From the NCBI GenBank assembly GCA_000697335.1, contig JNEM01015588.1, positions 1-16,948 of the forward strand: 16,948 bases of DNA. Reading direction: 5' to 3'. A program made the translations under genes and the position numbers. Under the pieces are notes generated by a model. The model saw only the letters and a list, made by a program, of their open reading frames with translations, searched no databases and had not been told where the DNA came from. Each line of letters opens with the position of its first letter. Within the stretch, counting starts at the first letter, position 1. The stretch comes from Conidiobolus incongruus B7586 (taxonomy: Eukaryota > Entomophthoromycota > Entomophthoromycetes > Entomophthorales > Conidiobolaceae). Positions 1 through 9,504 of this stretch are shown here, piece after piece.

Positions 1-349
1 TAAAAGATTAAATATATTTTAAAAATATATTTAAATGATTTAATACAAAATTAATTTTTTTAATATAAGAAGTTAATTAACTTTATATTTGATTAATTTA
101 AAAAAGTTAAAAAAACAAAAGTAGATATATTAATTTTTAAATCTATTTTTATATATAAAATATATAAATTTATAAATTATTTTAAATTAACTATAATGTT
201 TAATATATATTAACTTGCAAAAATAAGTCATAAAATCAAAAATATATATATTTCAATTAATACTTAAAATAATTATATATATTAAATTACCTGAAACTAC
301 AATATATAATTAAACTATATTATTTCATAATAAATAAATATATTTAACT
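1..349. other. AT-rich intergenic flank
   Basis: This stretch is almost entirely A and T, with many short poly-A, poly-T and TA runs and stops in every frame. I see no gene, RNA or recognisable repeat in it. It is the upstream flank into which the LTR element inserted. Confidence 0.7.
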
Positions 350-354
350 ATATT
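350..354. repeat. Target-site duplication, left copy (ATATT)
   Basis: The five bases ATATT directly precede the 5' LTR and occur again directly after the 3' LTR at 6071-6075. A 5-bp duplication is usual for Ty3/gypsy integration. The match shows that both element ends are original, though in AT-rich DNA a 5-bp match carries limited weight alone. Confidence 0.75.
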
Positions 355-753
355 TGTTAAGAGACTAGTTCTCTAAATTCTTATATACACTTTCATATAA
401 TCCAATTAACTATAAATTATATGATTAATTTATACTTATATAGTTAAATTAATTGTATAAATAGTATTAAATTATCTAATAAACATGGTTCCTCTTTTTC
501 CTCTTAATTCTTACTATTTTTTACTTTTACACTATTTCTAAGATTGAGACTATATTCTATTAATATTATAGGATATTGGCACTACCTAATATAAATCTTA
601 ATATATCAGTGACTCATCCTAGTTTGAAGCTTAATTAAACTTTATTTACACTTGCACACTACAGCCACATTATATTACTATGTTTTACACCACACTACTT
701 TTATATTAAGTCTTCCTCTATACTATATTAGTTTAACTACCACTATATTTATA
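355..753 (+). repeat. 5' LTR of the chromovirus fossil
   Basis: This 399-bp sequence begins TGTTAA and ends TTATA, and recurs at equal length at 5672-6070. About 22 mismatches were counted by eye, almost all transitions and no indels. It is very AT-rich. The terminal CA expected of an LTR is not seen at the 3' edge and reads TA instead, in keeping with the general transition bias. Confidence 0.93.
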
Positions 754-760
754 TGGTAGC
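754..760 (+). other. Primer binding site, initiator Met tRNA type
   Basis: TGGTAGC starts at the first base after the 5' LTR. It is complementary to the 3' end of a fungal initiator methionine tRNA, as in yeast Ty3, whose site also begins TGGTAGC. The match fades after seven bases, which fits the age of the copy. Confidence 0.7.
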
Positions 761-1020
761 AACAACAAAACTATTAAAAACCTACTAGATATTAATAACT
801 ATCTATATTAAACCTAGTTATTGCTATTTTAAATCTTATCTATAATTTATTTCATTCAAATTTAACACTATATACTATAATACTACTAAAAAAAGAGATA
901 CCCTTATATTATTTTAATAATGATAGCAGCTTAATTACTAAGTGAATCTAAGACTTTAGTCCCTAAAAGCTTACTGCCTTCTAAGAAGCTTATATTAGAC
1001 AACTTTTGATTGAAAAAAAC

Positions 1021-1830
1021 ATGTCTCAAAAAGCTTAAATCTAACAAACCAGCTACTTCACTATAATTAATATATCAAACCACCTCTTTAATATCTTTAA
1101 AGACAAATTAACTACTTATGATAGCTTAAAAAACCTTCACAAGCTTGAAAACTACCTTAAAAACATAAAGAACTACCTTGATTTGATTCCTGATGAAGAT
1201 TTAAAGAATATCCTTAAATTAGCCACTTTTTTTTTGGAAAAATCTGCTTATACTTGGTAGTTAACTCATTACAAGCTTAATCCTAAAAAATCTTCAGGAG
1301 GATAACTTACTACAAAGATACAAACTTTTAAACAATTGGAAAAAACCCTTAAAAAGAGGTATTACCCAAAAAATCAAGTTTGATTAGTAAGAGAAAAGCT
1401 TTCCTAGCTTAAATAAAAAACTTCTACAAGATAATTGATTGAGAAATTTAATAAGATATACTTAAACATATTAAATATCACTGAAGAAGAACAAATCCAC
1501 AAACTATTATAATGCCTTAACCCTCAAATAAAGCTCTAATTAGTTAGTAGGGAACACTTTGATAATATGTTTTTTTCTAACATTTGTGATATAGCAATTA
1601 TAATTGATGATATCCTTTACTCTATAATTAAATCTTCCCACCCTAAAAATTAATCTTTTAAACTTTACTCTAACCCACCTAAGTTTTAAATGATAGATGT
1701 TTCTACTTTAGGGCTTTATAAGAAAAGCTTTAGTGAAGAAGCTAAAGCTTACTTGAGAGCAAACAAAAGCTGTTATTACTGCTGAAGGACTTAAGTTAAC
1801 TATAAAGCTAACAAATACCTTTTAAGGAAG
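1021..1830 (+). pseudogene. gag remnant of the chromovirus
   Basis: The stretch reads as a lysine-rich, helical capsid-like region. A tryptophan-containing segment near 1230-1260 is followed by a retrotransposon-gag-like region to about 1650. Near 1771-1782 a Cys-x2-Cys pair (CYYC) marks a decayed CCHC zinc knuckle, the nucleic-acid-binding end of nucleocapsid. The first plausible Met is at 1021, about 260 bp after the primer site. The remnant is broken at many places and not functional. The gag assignment rests on position and the knuckle, since gag sequences are poorly conserved. Confidence 0.75.
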
Positions 1831-2094
1831 CAACATCTATCTAATTTTTAACAATCCCAACTTACCAACCATAAATCAAACTTGAATAATATTAATATAA
1901 CCTTAGAATCACCCTTTTTACAATTAGTTAGCAGATTCTAATTTAATCCACAAAAGTTCCAACAAACCAATGATTCCACAAATCAAACTATGTATACTAA
2001 AGAAATCTAACTGATTAAACCACTAGAAACTAAAAATATTCTAGTAACTAATCTACCTTGTGATTCTTTACCTTTAACTATCACCCTATTGTTT

Positions 2095-2215
2095 GTGTTA
2101 ACTGGTTTTTTTATAGATATACCTGTTAGTGTTTTAATTAACTCTAGTTGTTTTAGTTGTATTATCTCTTCTTCTATTATTGTAAAGCTATCTTTACCTA
2201 CCTAAAAAAGTAACT
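2095..2215 (+). pseudogene. Aspartic protease remnant
   Basis: A segment reading VLINSSCFSCIISSSI near 2131-2178 corresponds in position and pattern to the flap-proximal active-site region of retrotransposon aspartic proteases (hydrophobic-hydrophobic-D-S-G). It lies between gag and RT, as expected in Ty3/gypsy. It is degraded and the call leans on order as well as motif. Confidence 0.6.
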
Positions 2216-2699
2216 TGATAATTAAATATACTAACAACTTAATGGAACAAGCATCTAGCACTATATCTAGATACCTATTACTACCTCCTAACTACTCCCA
2301 ATATATTAAATTCCTAGTTGGCAACATTAGTTACAATTTCATACTAGGTCAAAATTAGTTTGAATATCACAGTTTTATATCTATGGATATTACCCTAGAA
2401 GGTTACAAATCTATTTTTTTCACATTCCAAAAGAAATTAGTGGAATTAATCTTAAAAAATCTACATTACCCTACTATAAAACTATTAAATACTTTACCTA
2501 ACACTAACTCTACAATTGTAGCAAATAATTTTATCATTATAAGTAAAAATCAATGTAAAAAGCTAATCAAAAACCTAAATAATCTATGGGGATATATATC
2601 TGTTTATTATTCATCTATTAGCACTTCATCTGTTAATTTTAATGAAGTTATATCTAATAACCACTTCTTATACAATATAGTGAGTTAATTTGCTAATGT

Positions 2700-3310
2700 T
2701 TTTGAACTTGTAAATAGATTACCACTTAAATATAATATTAAACACAAAATTGAATTAATCCCTAGTATACAATTATACTTAAAGTTTACTTACTATTTAT
2801 CTCCTGAATAATACCAAACCTTAAAAGAAGAAATCTAAAAACTACTTGAAAATAGGTATATTAAACCTTCTTCCTCACTATAAAAATCTCTAATCCTCTT
2901 TATACAAAAGGCTAATGGTGGTTGGAGATTATATATTAACAACTATGTTTTAAACTCTAAAACTATTAAGGATAAAACCCCATTACTAAACCTACATGAT
3001 ATTAGGGATAAACTACTTAGATCAACTATATTTACCAAACTAGATGTTAGGAATAAATATTACAACATTAAAGTTGAAGAAAATTCTATCCCTTTAAATA
3101 CTTTCAATACTCTTTTAGGTCACTATAAATTTACTGTCATAAACTTTAGATTGTGTAATACCCTTGCAACTTTTACTTAATTTATCAATTCCCTTTTTAA
3201 CCCTGTTTTTAATGATTTTGTTATCACTTACCTTGATAATATCCTAATCCATTTAAAAACTAAAGAAGAATATATTCAACATATTAATCAAGTCTTATAA
3301 ATTATTCAAA
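2700..3310 (+). pseudogene. Reverse transcriptase remnant
   Basis: Typical Ty3/gypsy RT landmarks appear in order: a region like KxLLENRYIKPSSS (about 2840-2880), the block around GGWRLYINNYVLN, TIFTKLDVRNKYYNIKVEE (about 3030-3080) corresponding to the first catalytic Asp motif, the segment before FNTLLGHYKFTVINF, and the YLDx catalytic box at about 3229-3240. The order and spacing match the family. The stretch is a broken fossil. Confidence 0.9.
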
Positions 3311-3379
3311 AACATAAATTACCCTTGAAACTATCAAAATATATCTTTAGTACCTCTTCTATCCTTTTCTGTGGTTATA

Positions 3380-4090
3380 TTGTTTCCTTTTAAAGAGTTA
3401 GTATTGATCCAACTAAACTCAATAGTGTTAAAGCCTTTACTATACCTATAAACAAAGATCAGCTTATGTCTGTACTTAGATTATTGAATTACTTTAAAGA
3501 TTTCATTGATTCTTTTGTTGAACTTGCTACTCCTCTTACTAATTTCTTAAAGAAAGACTCTTTTTTTGAATAGACCCTACTACACACTTTATACATAAAT
3601 GCTTTGATTTTCTATATTACCAATGCTTTTGCTTTATCTATCTTCAATCTAAAACTACCTACCATTATTTTTACTAACTCTAGTTTTTTTGCAATTGGTA
3701 GATAGTTAACCTAGTTTGAATTTAATTTATATTTTACCCTATAACTATAGGATAAAATAATAAATAAAGGAGAACAAGTTGAGTTTAACCTTACAAATGT
3801 TACCTTAAAACCAATAACATTCTGGTTAAGAAAAATAAAACCAGCTGAATTGAAATACCTAGTTTATAAACAAGAACTCTTTGCTTTAGTAGAAATAATC
3901 AAAAATCACTCACATTTCTTGTTCTACAACCTTTTCTTAGCACTTACTGATTATAAATCACTTATCTACTTAAATACTCAGAAGTATTTATCAAGAAGAT
4001 AAGTTAGATAGATTAAAACTATCTAAGCTTACCTTTTCTTTATTCAATATCTCTTAGGTTAATAGAATTATGTTGTAGATACTTTGTTAA
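3380..4090 (+). pseudogene. RT thumb/connection and RNase H remnant
   Basis: After the catalytic RT core comes a stretch containing LRLLNYFKDF (about 3475-3505), the usual Gly-x2-Asn-Tyr-Y-R-x-F-I block in altered form. Then, near 3850-4085, there is an RNase H-like region: YKQELFALVEIIKNHSHF, a tDYKSL box and a terminal NYVVDTL segment corresponding to the family's N-x-x-A-D-x-L-S-R ending. It is a decayed copy. Confidence 0.8.
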
Positions 4091-4344
4091 GAAATCTTGC
4101 ATATTTACCTTTTTGTTCTAATTGTAAAAATCCAGCAAATATTAACTTAATGATTATTAATGAAGGAAATAAAGAATTTATTAAACTACTTCAAGAAACA
4201 CTACCAAATAATGATTTCTTTATTTTAGTTAAAGAAGAACTCTCTAAACCATTAGAAAACCAACTAAAATATGTCAAAAGATTTAAAATTATCAATAACT
4301 TACTATACTATAATGATTGTCTATATATTCCTAACATTCCCAAG

Positions 4345-5240
4345 ATTTAACAAACAATATTTGATGAATGCTATAATTTACCTGTTGGAGAACATCAAAA
4401 CTAGTTAAAAACTGCTGAGAGAATTAAAACAAGGTATTACTAGCCTTCCCTAATTAAATTAGTTCAGAAATACACTAATACCTGTAATATATGCTAAAGA
4501 GCTAAATATAATACCTAACTAAAATATAGTAAACTTATTCCCCTACAAGTCCCTAATAAAACTTAATAACAAATCCAGCTTAATTTCATGGAAATCCCTA
4601 AATCAACAAATAGTTATAATAACTTACTAATTATAATTGATTCATTTTCCAAATATGTTTATTTTATTCCTTATTTCAAAACTTCTACAGCTAAAAATGT
4701 TGCACAATTGTTATTCTCTAATATCTTTACCCACTATAGAATTCTACAAACTATTGTATCTGATAGAGATGTACAATTCAACTCTTGATTTTAGAAGTTA
4801 CTATCTTTTTCCCTTAAGATTAACCTAGTTATGTCTACTACCAATCATCACTAAACTAATAGACTTGCTGAAAGAACTATTAAAACCTTGAAGCAAATGA
4901 TTAAAGCCTATATTAACACTAATCAGTTAAATTGGGATGCTTATAACTACCAACTTTAATATTTATTCAACATCTTTATCAATAAATCAACAGGTTTTAG
5001 CCTTTATTTTATCAATTATAACAAATATCTTAACTTAATAATTACTCCAAAACTTCAAATCAACTTATCTTTAGACATTGTTGAATTTCAATCTAATATC
5101 AAATATATCAATTCCTTTGTTAAATTTAACTTAGAAGAAAATCAAAAGATTATAGAATAATAATACTCAAAGTTATCCAGAAACCCTCTTAAATATATAA
5201 CTAGTATGTTTGTATACTTAGAACAATCTGCCCTTAAACC
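4345..5240 (+). pseudogene. Integrase remnant
   Basis: The zinc-binding N-terminal region is visible near 4380-4500, with an H near GEHQ and a C-x2-C pair in TCNIC followed by RAK. The catalytic core starts near 4585 with MEIPKSTNSYNNLLIIIDSF, including the IIIDSFSKYVYFIP strand. It continues through IVSDRDVQF (second catalytic Asp block, about 4755-4785) and an NRLAERTIKTLKQMI helix carrying the D,D35E glutamate (about 4858-4905). The order is right for Ty3/gypsy. The copy is broken. Confidence 0.9.
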
Positions 5241-5469
5241 TACCTTATTTAAATCTGGCTTAAATCCCAAATACTTACCATTATATTATAGTCCCTATAA
5301 AATTTAATCTATTGATTTAAATTTTAAAAATATTACCTTGGAATTACCTCTAACTTTAAAGATCAACCCTACCTTTCACATATCTAAAATTAAACTATAC
5401 TTTGAAGATTTTAACACTTTCTTTAATTGATTAAAAACCCTAAAACTAGATCTAATTATTAATTAAGAT

Positions 5470-5640
5470 AGAGAAGAAAAATACTATATTGATTACATAA
5501 TTAAGTTTAAATTTATTAGGAATAAACTTTATTTTTATGTAAAATAGATGGGTTATCTTATTAAAGAAGCTACATAAGAACCTCTAGAAAATATTAAGAA
5601 TACCTCAGCCTATTATACCTATTTGTAAAAAATTAGGGAG
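5470..5640 (+). pseudogene. C-terminal chromodomain remnant
   Basis: At the end of pol, the pattern DYIIKFKFIRNKLYFYVK, then GYLIKEAT, then EPLENIKNTSAYY matches the chromodomain layout (E-x-I-L-D, YLVKW-x-G, T-W-E-P-x-x-N-L). In chromoviruses this module binds histone marks and directs integration. It ends just before the purine tract and 3' LTR. The identification is what places the element among chromoviruses. Confidence 0.75.
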
Positions 5641-5660
5641 TGTGTCTCATCTAAGAGATT

Positions 5661-5671
5661 TACTAAGGGAG
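5661..5671 (+). other. Polypurine tract
   Basis: The purine-rich TACTAAGGGAG abuts the first base of the 3' LTR at 5672. It sits where plus-strand DNA synthesis would be primed in LTR elements. Confidence 0.6.
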
Positions 5672-6070
5672 TGTTAAAAGACTAGTTTTTTAAATTCTTA
5701 TATACACTTTCATATAATCCAATTAACTATAAATTATATGATTAATTTATACTTATATAGTTAAATTAATTGTATAAATAGTATTAAATTATCTAATAAA
5801 TAAAGTTCTTCTTTTTCCTCTCAATTCTTACTATTTTTTACTTTTACACTATTTCTAAAATTGAGACTATATTCTATTAATATTATAGGATATTGGCATT
5901 ACCTAATATAAATCTTAATATATTAGTGACTTATCCTAGTTTAAAGCTTAATTAAACTTTGTTTATACTTGCACACTACAGCTACATTATATTACTATGT
6001 TTTGTGCCACACTACTTTTATATTAAGTCTTCCTCTACATTATATTAGTTTAACTACCACTATACTTATA
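5672..6070 (+). repeat. 3' LTR of the chromovirus fossil
   Basis: This is the second 399-bp LTR copy, aligned end to end with 355-753 without gaps. It is followed directly by ATATT, the right copy of the target duplication at 6071-6075. Confidence 0.93.
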
Positions 6071-6075
6071 ATATT
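6071..6075. repeat. Target-site duplication, right copy (ATATT)
   Basis: The bases match the five bases before the 5' LTR (350-354) and mark the downstream edge of the LTR insertion. Confidence 0.75.
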
Positions 6076-6085
6076 TAGTAAATTA

Positions 6086-6118
6086 TTAGCTAAATATTAA
6101 TAGTTAATATTTAACTAA
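6086..6118. repeat. Near-perfect 15-bp palindrome
   Basis: TTAGCTAAATATTAA is followed by a 3-base loop (TAG) and TTAATATTTAACTAA. The arms pair at 14 of 15 positions and the odd pair is a G-T. It lies between the LTR element and the Tc1/mariner relic. It may be chance in AT-rich DNA or the remains of a hairpin-ended repeat. Confidence 0.5.
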
Positions 6119-6126
6119 AATATATC

Positions 6127-7302
6127 ATAAATTTATAGGTTTTTGAGATACAAGGATATATTTAATAATATATAACCTTATTTTTTTTCTTTGTTTGTTA
6201 TTATTTTAATTAATATTTTATAGATACACTAAATATTTTTATTAGTATTATTATATTTAAATCCCTCTTTTAAAAACCTCTCTTATATATTTATAAACTT
6301 TAAAAAAAAGATAAATCAACTTATAATATTATTAAAATTACTAATGTTAGCTAGTTTATTATAGTTAAGATTATTAAGAATAATAATAAAAATAAATTTA
6401 AACTTAAATTTAAATATATTAAAATTATAAATTAATATAATAAAAAAAATATCTATAAGTTAGTTAATATAAATAAATGTAATATTATTATAAAAATATA
6501 AAAGGAATAATAAAACTATATAAGAATATTAGTTATCATTAATATCATTATATATATTTTATATTACTATAGATATTACTTATATTTTAAGAAAAAATAT
6601 GTTTAATTAAAGAAATCCTATTATAAAATGAGATAAGAGCTTATATCTCATTATTGATATTAAATTAAAATTAATTAGAATAAGTTTATTTAATTTAATA
6701 AAATAAGAATATATTTTAATAAATCTTATAAAAAAGTTAAATATTTCAAAAAAGATATAAAATTATTTTATAACTATTATGTTAATTTTACCTAAAAGTA
6801 TAGTGATAGGTTATTTATTATTTAAAGATATATATTATCTCTTTAAATAAAATATCTTGGTTAATTTAATAGGGGAATTGATATTAAAATATACTAAAAT
6901 ATTTGAAATAATAAATTAAAAAAAACTATTAAATGTTATAAATTAAACAAATCTAATATTATTTTTCTAATAAGTTAATACCTCTTGTTATATTATAACT
7001 TCTACTATTAAATAGCTTAAAGATAACAAGATAATAGTTATAAAGTGGCTTATTTAATTTCTTAACCTTTATTTAATTAAATATATTTAGAATCAGTTAA
7101 AAAAATTATTAAAGTTTTCCCCCTATTAAAAGATTTAGATCAGTTTTGGGAATATGTTTTAAGAAACATAAAACAAGATTAACTCTTTTTAATATAAAAA
7201 ATTCATTGATTCTATACCCTATAAACTTAAAGAAATTAAAAAAGCTAAAGTTAGATATACTAAGGTTTAATTTTTCTTATTATCAAAAACTTATAAATTT
7301 AT
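6127..7302 (+). mobile_element. Tc1/mariner-like DNA transposon relic
   Basis: Terminal inverted repeats enclose about 1.18 kb, the usual size for Tc1/mariner. The left end (6127-6146) reads ATAAATTTATAGGTTTTTGA. The right end (7283-7302) is its reverse complement with one mismatch (an A in place of a G). A TA lies within the first bases of each end, so the exact TA target duplication cannot be fixed. The inside encodes a badly decayed transposase whose last codon falls 12 bases before the right repeat. Base content is over 80% A+T and stops are frequent, consistent with the transition-driven decay of the neighbouring LTR element. It is dead. Confidence 0.75.
6300..7270 (+). pseudogene. Tc1/mariner-family transposase pseudogene
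   Basis: A transposase of this family cuts and pastes its element with a DD34E/D catalytic core. The clearest trace is the C-terminus at 7202-7270: FIDSIPYKLKEIKKAKVR then YTKV and a stop, matching the family ending (hydrophobic-x-S-M-P-x-R-x-x-x-V-I-x-x-x-G-x-x-T-K-Y). Just upstream, 7110-7180 reads in another frame as LLKDLDQFWEYVLRNIKQD, matching the S-P-D-L-N-P-I-E-x-x-W-x-x-x-K-x-x-I block. Around 6589-6710 a KKKYV and HYxYxIKINxNKFI pattern resembles the segment before the first catalytic Asp. The frame changes between these blocks and there are many stops. The N-terminal DNA-binding part is not recognisable. The start is approximate. Confidence 0.65.
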
Positions 7303-8277
7303 AACTCAATTTAAGTATAATTTAAGGGTTTATATATTTTACCAAATAATAACTAAATATTATCATTAAATAATATATATTATTAATAAATATGATAGAT
7401 TTTAATTATTTAATTTAAGTTTATTTTATAAAATATTAATCAAGTTATTAGTAAAAATATAAGTGTTTTTAATTTTATAACTTATTTTTATAGGTTAATA
7501 TATTAATTAATAGTTAATATAATTAAATAAAATATATATTATTATAAATTAATAAAATATGATTATCATATAATTTAATATAAAATATTTAATTAAGAAT
7601 TTATAAAGTTATTATTAAAAATATATATAATTATAATATTATTAGTTTTTTATAAGCTAGTATATATAAACCCTAAATTAAATAAAAAATATAATCTTTT
7701 AAATAATCCATTTTAATATATATAGTTTTATACTATAAATAAAAAATACTTAATAATATCATTTAAACTCTATTTTATAATAAATATCATTATAAATTAT
7801 ATACATAATTAATAAAATATTTATAAATTTTAATATAAAAATTAACCAAAGAAATACTTTTATATAACTATCTAAAAGTCCACCTTATATTTAATATTCA
7901 AATTTTTTTATTTATAAATATTATTTATTAGGGGTATTTGCATGAAATATTAAATATAAAAATTATTACATTGCATTGCTAATTTAACAAATAAAATAAT
8001 TACCAAATACTAAATATTTTGGTTATTAAAAATTATCTTATCAATATTATTTAAGCAAAAAACACATTTAATAAATAAATTTAATTTTTAGTTATGAGTA
8101 GATAATTATATATATATGAAATAAATTTAAGCAGGTATAAATATACATATGAAAACCTTAAATAATTAAAAATCCTAGTTAGATAATATAAAAGAATATA
8201 ATTTATAAACTATAGTATTTAATTCAATATCTATGACTTTATTGAAAGTTAATTGTTATTATAATATAAATGAATAT
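7303..8277. other. AT-rich gene-free stretch
   Basis: Nearly pure A/T sequence with stops in all frames. The only structure I can point to is an inverted repeat at 7319-7337 and 7662-7679, annotated separately, and several short self-complementary TTAATATATTAATTAA-type runs. A slightly less AT-rich patch begins near 7930 (GGGGTATTTGCATG). No gene or RNA is recognised. Confidence 0.6.
7319..7679. repeat. Possible 360-bp MITE-like element
   Basis: AATTTAAGGGTTTATATAT at 7319-7337 faces ATATATAAACCCTAAATT at 7662-7679, an inverted match with a one-base indel, about 325 bp apart. The inside is AT-rich and non-coding. Size and layout fit a MITE, but no clear target duplication is visible and AT-rich DNA makes chance matches more likely. 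The GGG/CCC cores make this match better than background. Confidence 0.35.
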
Positions 8278-8442
8278 TTAGTTCATTGCTTTTGGATAGA
8301 GTTTAAAAAATACAGCATTTGTTATAAAGTGAATAATTTTTATATTGATTTTAAATAATGAAAAACAATCCAATAATATAATTATTAATGCTAAAATTGC
8401 AATGGAAATGATTCCAACAGCTGAACCAAAAATATAAATTAA
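8278..8442 (-). pseudogene. Short hydrophobic coding relic
   Basis: The minus strand is open for 54 codons and reads as a membrane segment (SAVGIISIAILALIIILLD), then FSLFKINIKII and a tail ending PKAMN and a stop. There is no start Met near its upstream end, which is bounded by a stop. A pyrimidine-rich TTTTTGGTTCAG lies just inside it and could be a 3' splice site, so it may be a last exon. I do not recognise the family. The low-complexity AT background can mimic membrane segments, so confidence is low. Confidence 0.3.
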
Positions 8443-8482
8443 CTATGCTTTTATTAAAATATAAATTTTGAATCAATACAAG

Positions 8483-8635
8483 TTAAAGATCAGAGTATAT
8501 TAGTGGTATAGACCAACCTAGGCAAAGGGATCCCATAAAAAGGGATAAAACATTAGGCAAATAGCCACAAAGATAAGTAGAATATAAGAGAAATAATAAA
8601 TTTAAAGAGAATAAAGGTGTCACATATCTACCCAA
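8483..8635 (-). pseudogene. Second hydrophobic coding relic, upstream of the first
   Basis: This minus-strand stretch of 50 codons, open between two stops, reads LFLLYSTYLCGYLPNVLS then LFMGSLCLGWSIPLIYSDL. The Gly/Trp/Pro pattern resembles the first membrane helix of sugar-porter-type MFS transporters, but the stretch is too short to assign. It lies 40 bases upstream, in transcription order, of the relic at 8278-8442 and in another frame, so both may be parts of one membrane-protein gene. It overlaps the imperfect inverted repeat at 8575-8696. Confidence 0.25.
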
Positions 8636-8696
8636 TTAGTCCATATATATTTACCTTTAATATCAGTTTACCCATAATTTATCTCTTATTCTACTT
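8575..8696. repeat. Imperfect inverted repeat of about 120 bp
   Basis: AAGTAGAATATAAGAGA at 8575-8591 pairs with TCTCTTATTCTACTT at 8682-8696, allowing a 2-base indel. An inner match of TAAAGGT (about 8612-8618) with ACCTTTA (about 8653-8659) suggests one foldback. It may be a small MITE. No flanking duplication is clear. Confidence 0.4.
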
Positions 8697-8750
8697 TCCC
8701 TTAAATTGATCCATTCTTATCCTAATATCAAAAGGGGAAATACAACAGGG

Positions 8751-8830
8751 ATCTATCTATCTATTCATTTATCCAGTCATCTATCTATTCATTCATCCAT
8801 CTATCCAACTATCTATCTATCTATCTATCT
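8751..8830. repeat. ATCT/CATT tetranucleotide microsatellite
   Basis: About 80 bp of ATCT units with scattered ATTC and ATCC variants. The last five units (ATCTATCTATCTATCTATCT) are uninterrupted. The open frame across it (Tyr-Leu-Ser-Ile repeats) is a product of the repeat and not a gene. Confidence 0.95.
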
Positions 8831-8933
8831 GAAGGAAACTAACTCCAAGTCTTTGTCAAGAACTTCCAATAAAACTCCATATAACTACATCCTAATCCTA
8901 TAACTTATCCACACTCCAACTTAATTCAATACA

Positions 8934-8962
8934 ATTATCCTAGTTTCCAGCACTAGGATAAT
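8934..8962. repeat. Perfect 10-bp hairpin
   Basis: ATTATCCTAG and CTAGGATAAT are exact reverse complements separated by the 9-base loop TTTCCAGCA. No gene end lies next to it. Its role is unknown. Confidence 0.6.
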
Positions 8963-9259
8963 ACAAAAGGTGAGGATTAATTTTAGAAAGTTGAATAGTC
9001 TAAATATATCACTTCTTAAACACTGGCTTGTAAATTGGAATTTCTAGAATATCACTAGTTCTTGAGATAAGGAAGTAAAATGTCCTCTTCAAGTATAATA
9101 GACAAATTATAGTGCCTATTTCATCTTCATATTAGCTGATTGATATAGCCTTTTAATCTCTTGAAGCTTGCAAAAAATCATCATAAAGAATAAATTATTT
9201 TTAATTACTTTATTTTTGTTTCTAATTTTGAAAATAAAAAATAATAATAGTCATGTTAT

Positions 9260-9364
9260 TTAATGGGCAGGAAGACCCGTTAGACCCCCACAACTCGAAT
9301 CATTCTTAAACCCAGACACAGATCCAACTAAAGCATAATTAGCAAATACTCCCAAGCTACAGAA
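9260..9364 (-). pseudogene. Short Gly/Ser-rich open stretch, unidentified
   Basis: The minus strand reads CSLGVFANYALVGSVSGF then KNDSSCGGLTGLPAH and a stop, in one of the few GC-richer patches of this part. It is preceded by an in-frame stop and lacks a start. It looks more protein-like than its surroundings, but 34 codons are too few to name a family. It could be a 3' exon or a decayed gene end. Confidence 0.25.
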
Positions 9365-9504
9365 TTAACCATCCCATCTAACCTTATACAGTGTTACATG
9401 TAAACACGTTAAAAAAGATGAATATACCTAATACAACCAAGTTGTCACGTCGGTTCTCTTCCTATGGTAATTCATTACAATCTATATTAAGCAATTAACT
9501 ATCT

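Larger units (their letters stand above)
355..6070 (+). mobile_element. Ty3/gypsy chromovirus LTR retrotransposon, full-length fossil
   Basis: The element is 5.7 kb with two 399-bp LTRs, a primer binding site flush with the 5' LTR, gag and pol remnants in the order PR-RT-RNase H-IN-chromodomain, a purine-rich tract before the 3' LTR, and a 5-bp target duplication. The domain order and the C-terminal chromodomain place it among chromoviruses (the Tf1/Maggy-like side of Ty3/gypsy). All recognisable domains lie on the plus strand with the same register, which fits the single gag-pol organisation common in this group. The coding part is broken, with several dozen breaks. The LTRs differ at about 22 of 399 positions, all but one of them transitions, so hypermutation probably inflates apparent age. 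It looks old and dead but structurally complete. Confidence 0.93.
8831..9433. other. Intergenic stretch between microsatellite and inverted repeat
   Basis: Base content becomes less AT-rich here. There is a clean hairpin at 8934-8962 and a short minus-strand open stretch at 9260-9364, both listed separately. Otherwise I see no gene. The interval 9250-9433 is the most GC-rich part and may belong to the outer end of the left inverted-repeat arm, which cannot be tested because the right arm is cut by the window end. Confidence 0.5.

Noticed and set aside
1021-5640. An alternative genetic code in which TAA/TAG mean glutamine, which would make the retroelement coding region look whole
   Set aside because: TGA and changed conserved residues occur as well, at sites that fit both C-to-T and G-to-A changes; CAA and CAG are still widely used for Gln; and the F-box gene uses standard Gln codons. 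General transition decay explains the pattern better.
7662-7679. Telomere-like CCCTAAA
   Set aside because: It is a single occurrence, not an array, and better explained as one end of an inverted repeat.
8706-8903. 65-codon plus-strand frame
   Set aside because: It is the translation of the ATCT microsatellite and its flanks, with a Tyr-Leu-Ser-Ile periodic product.
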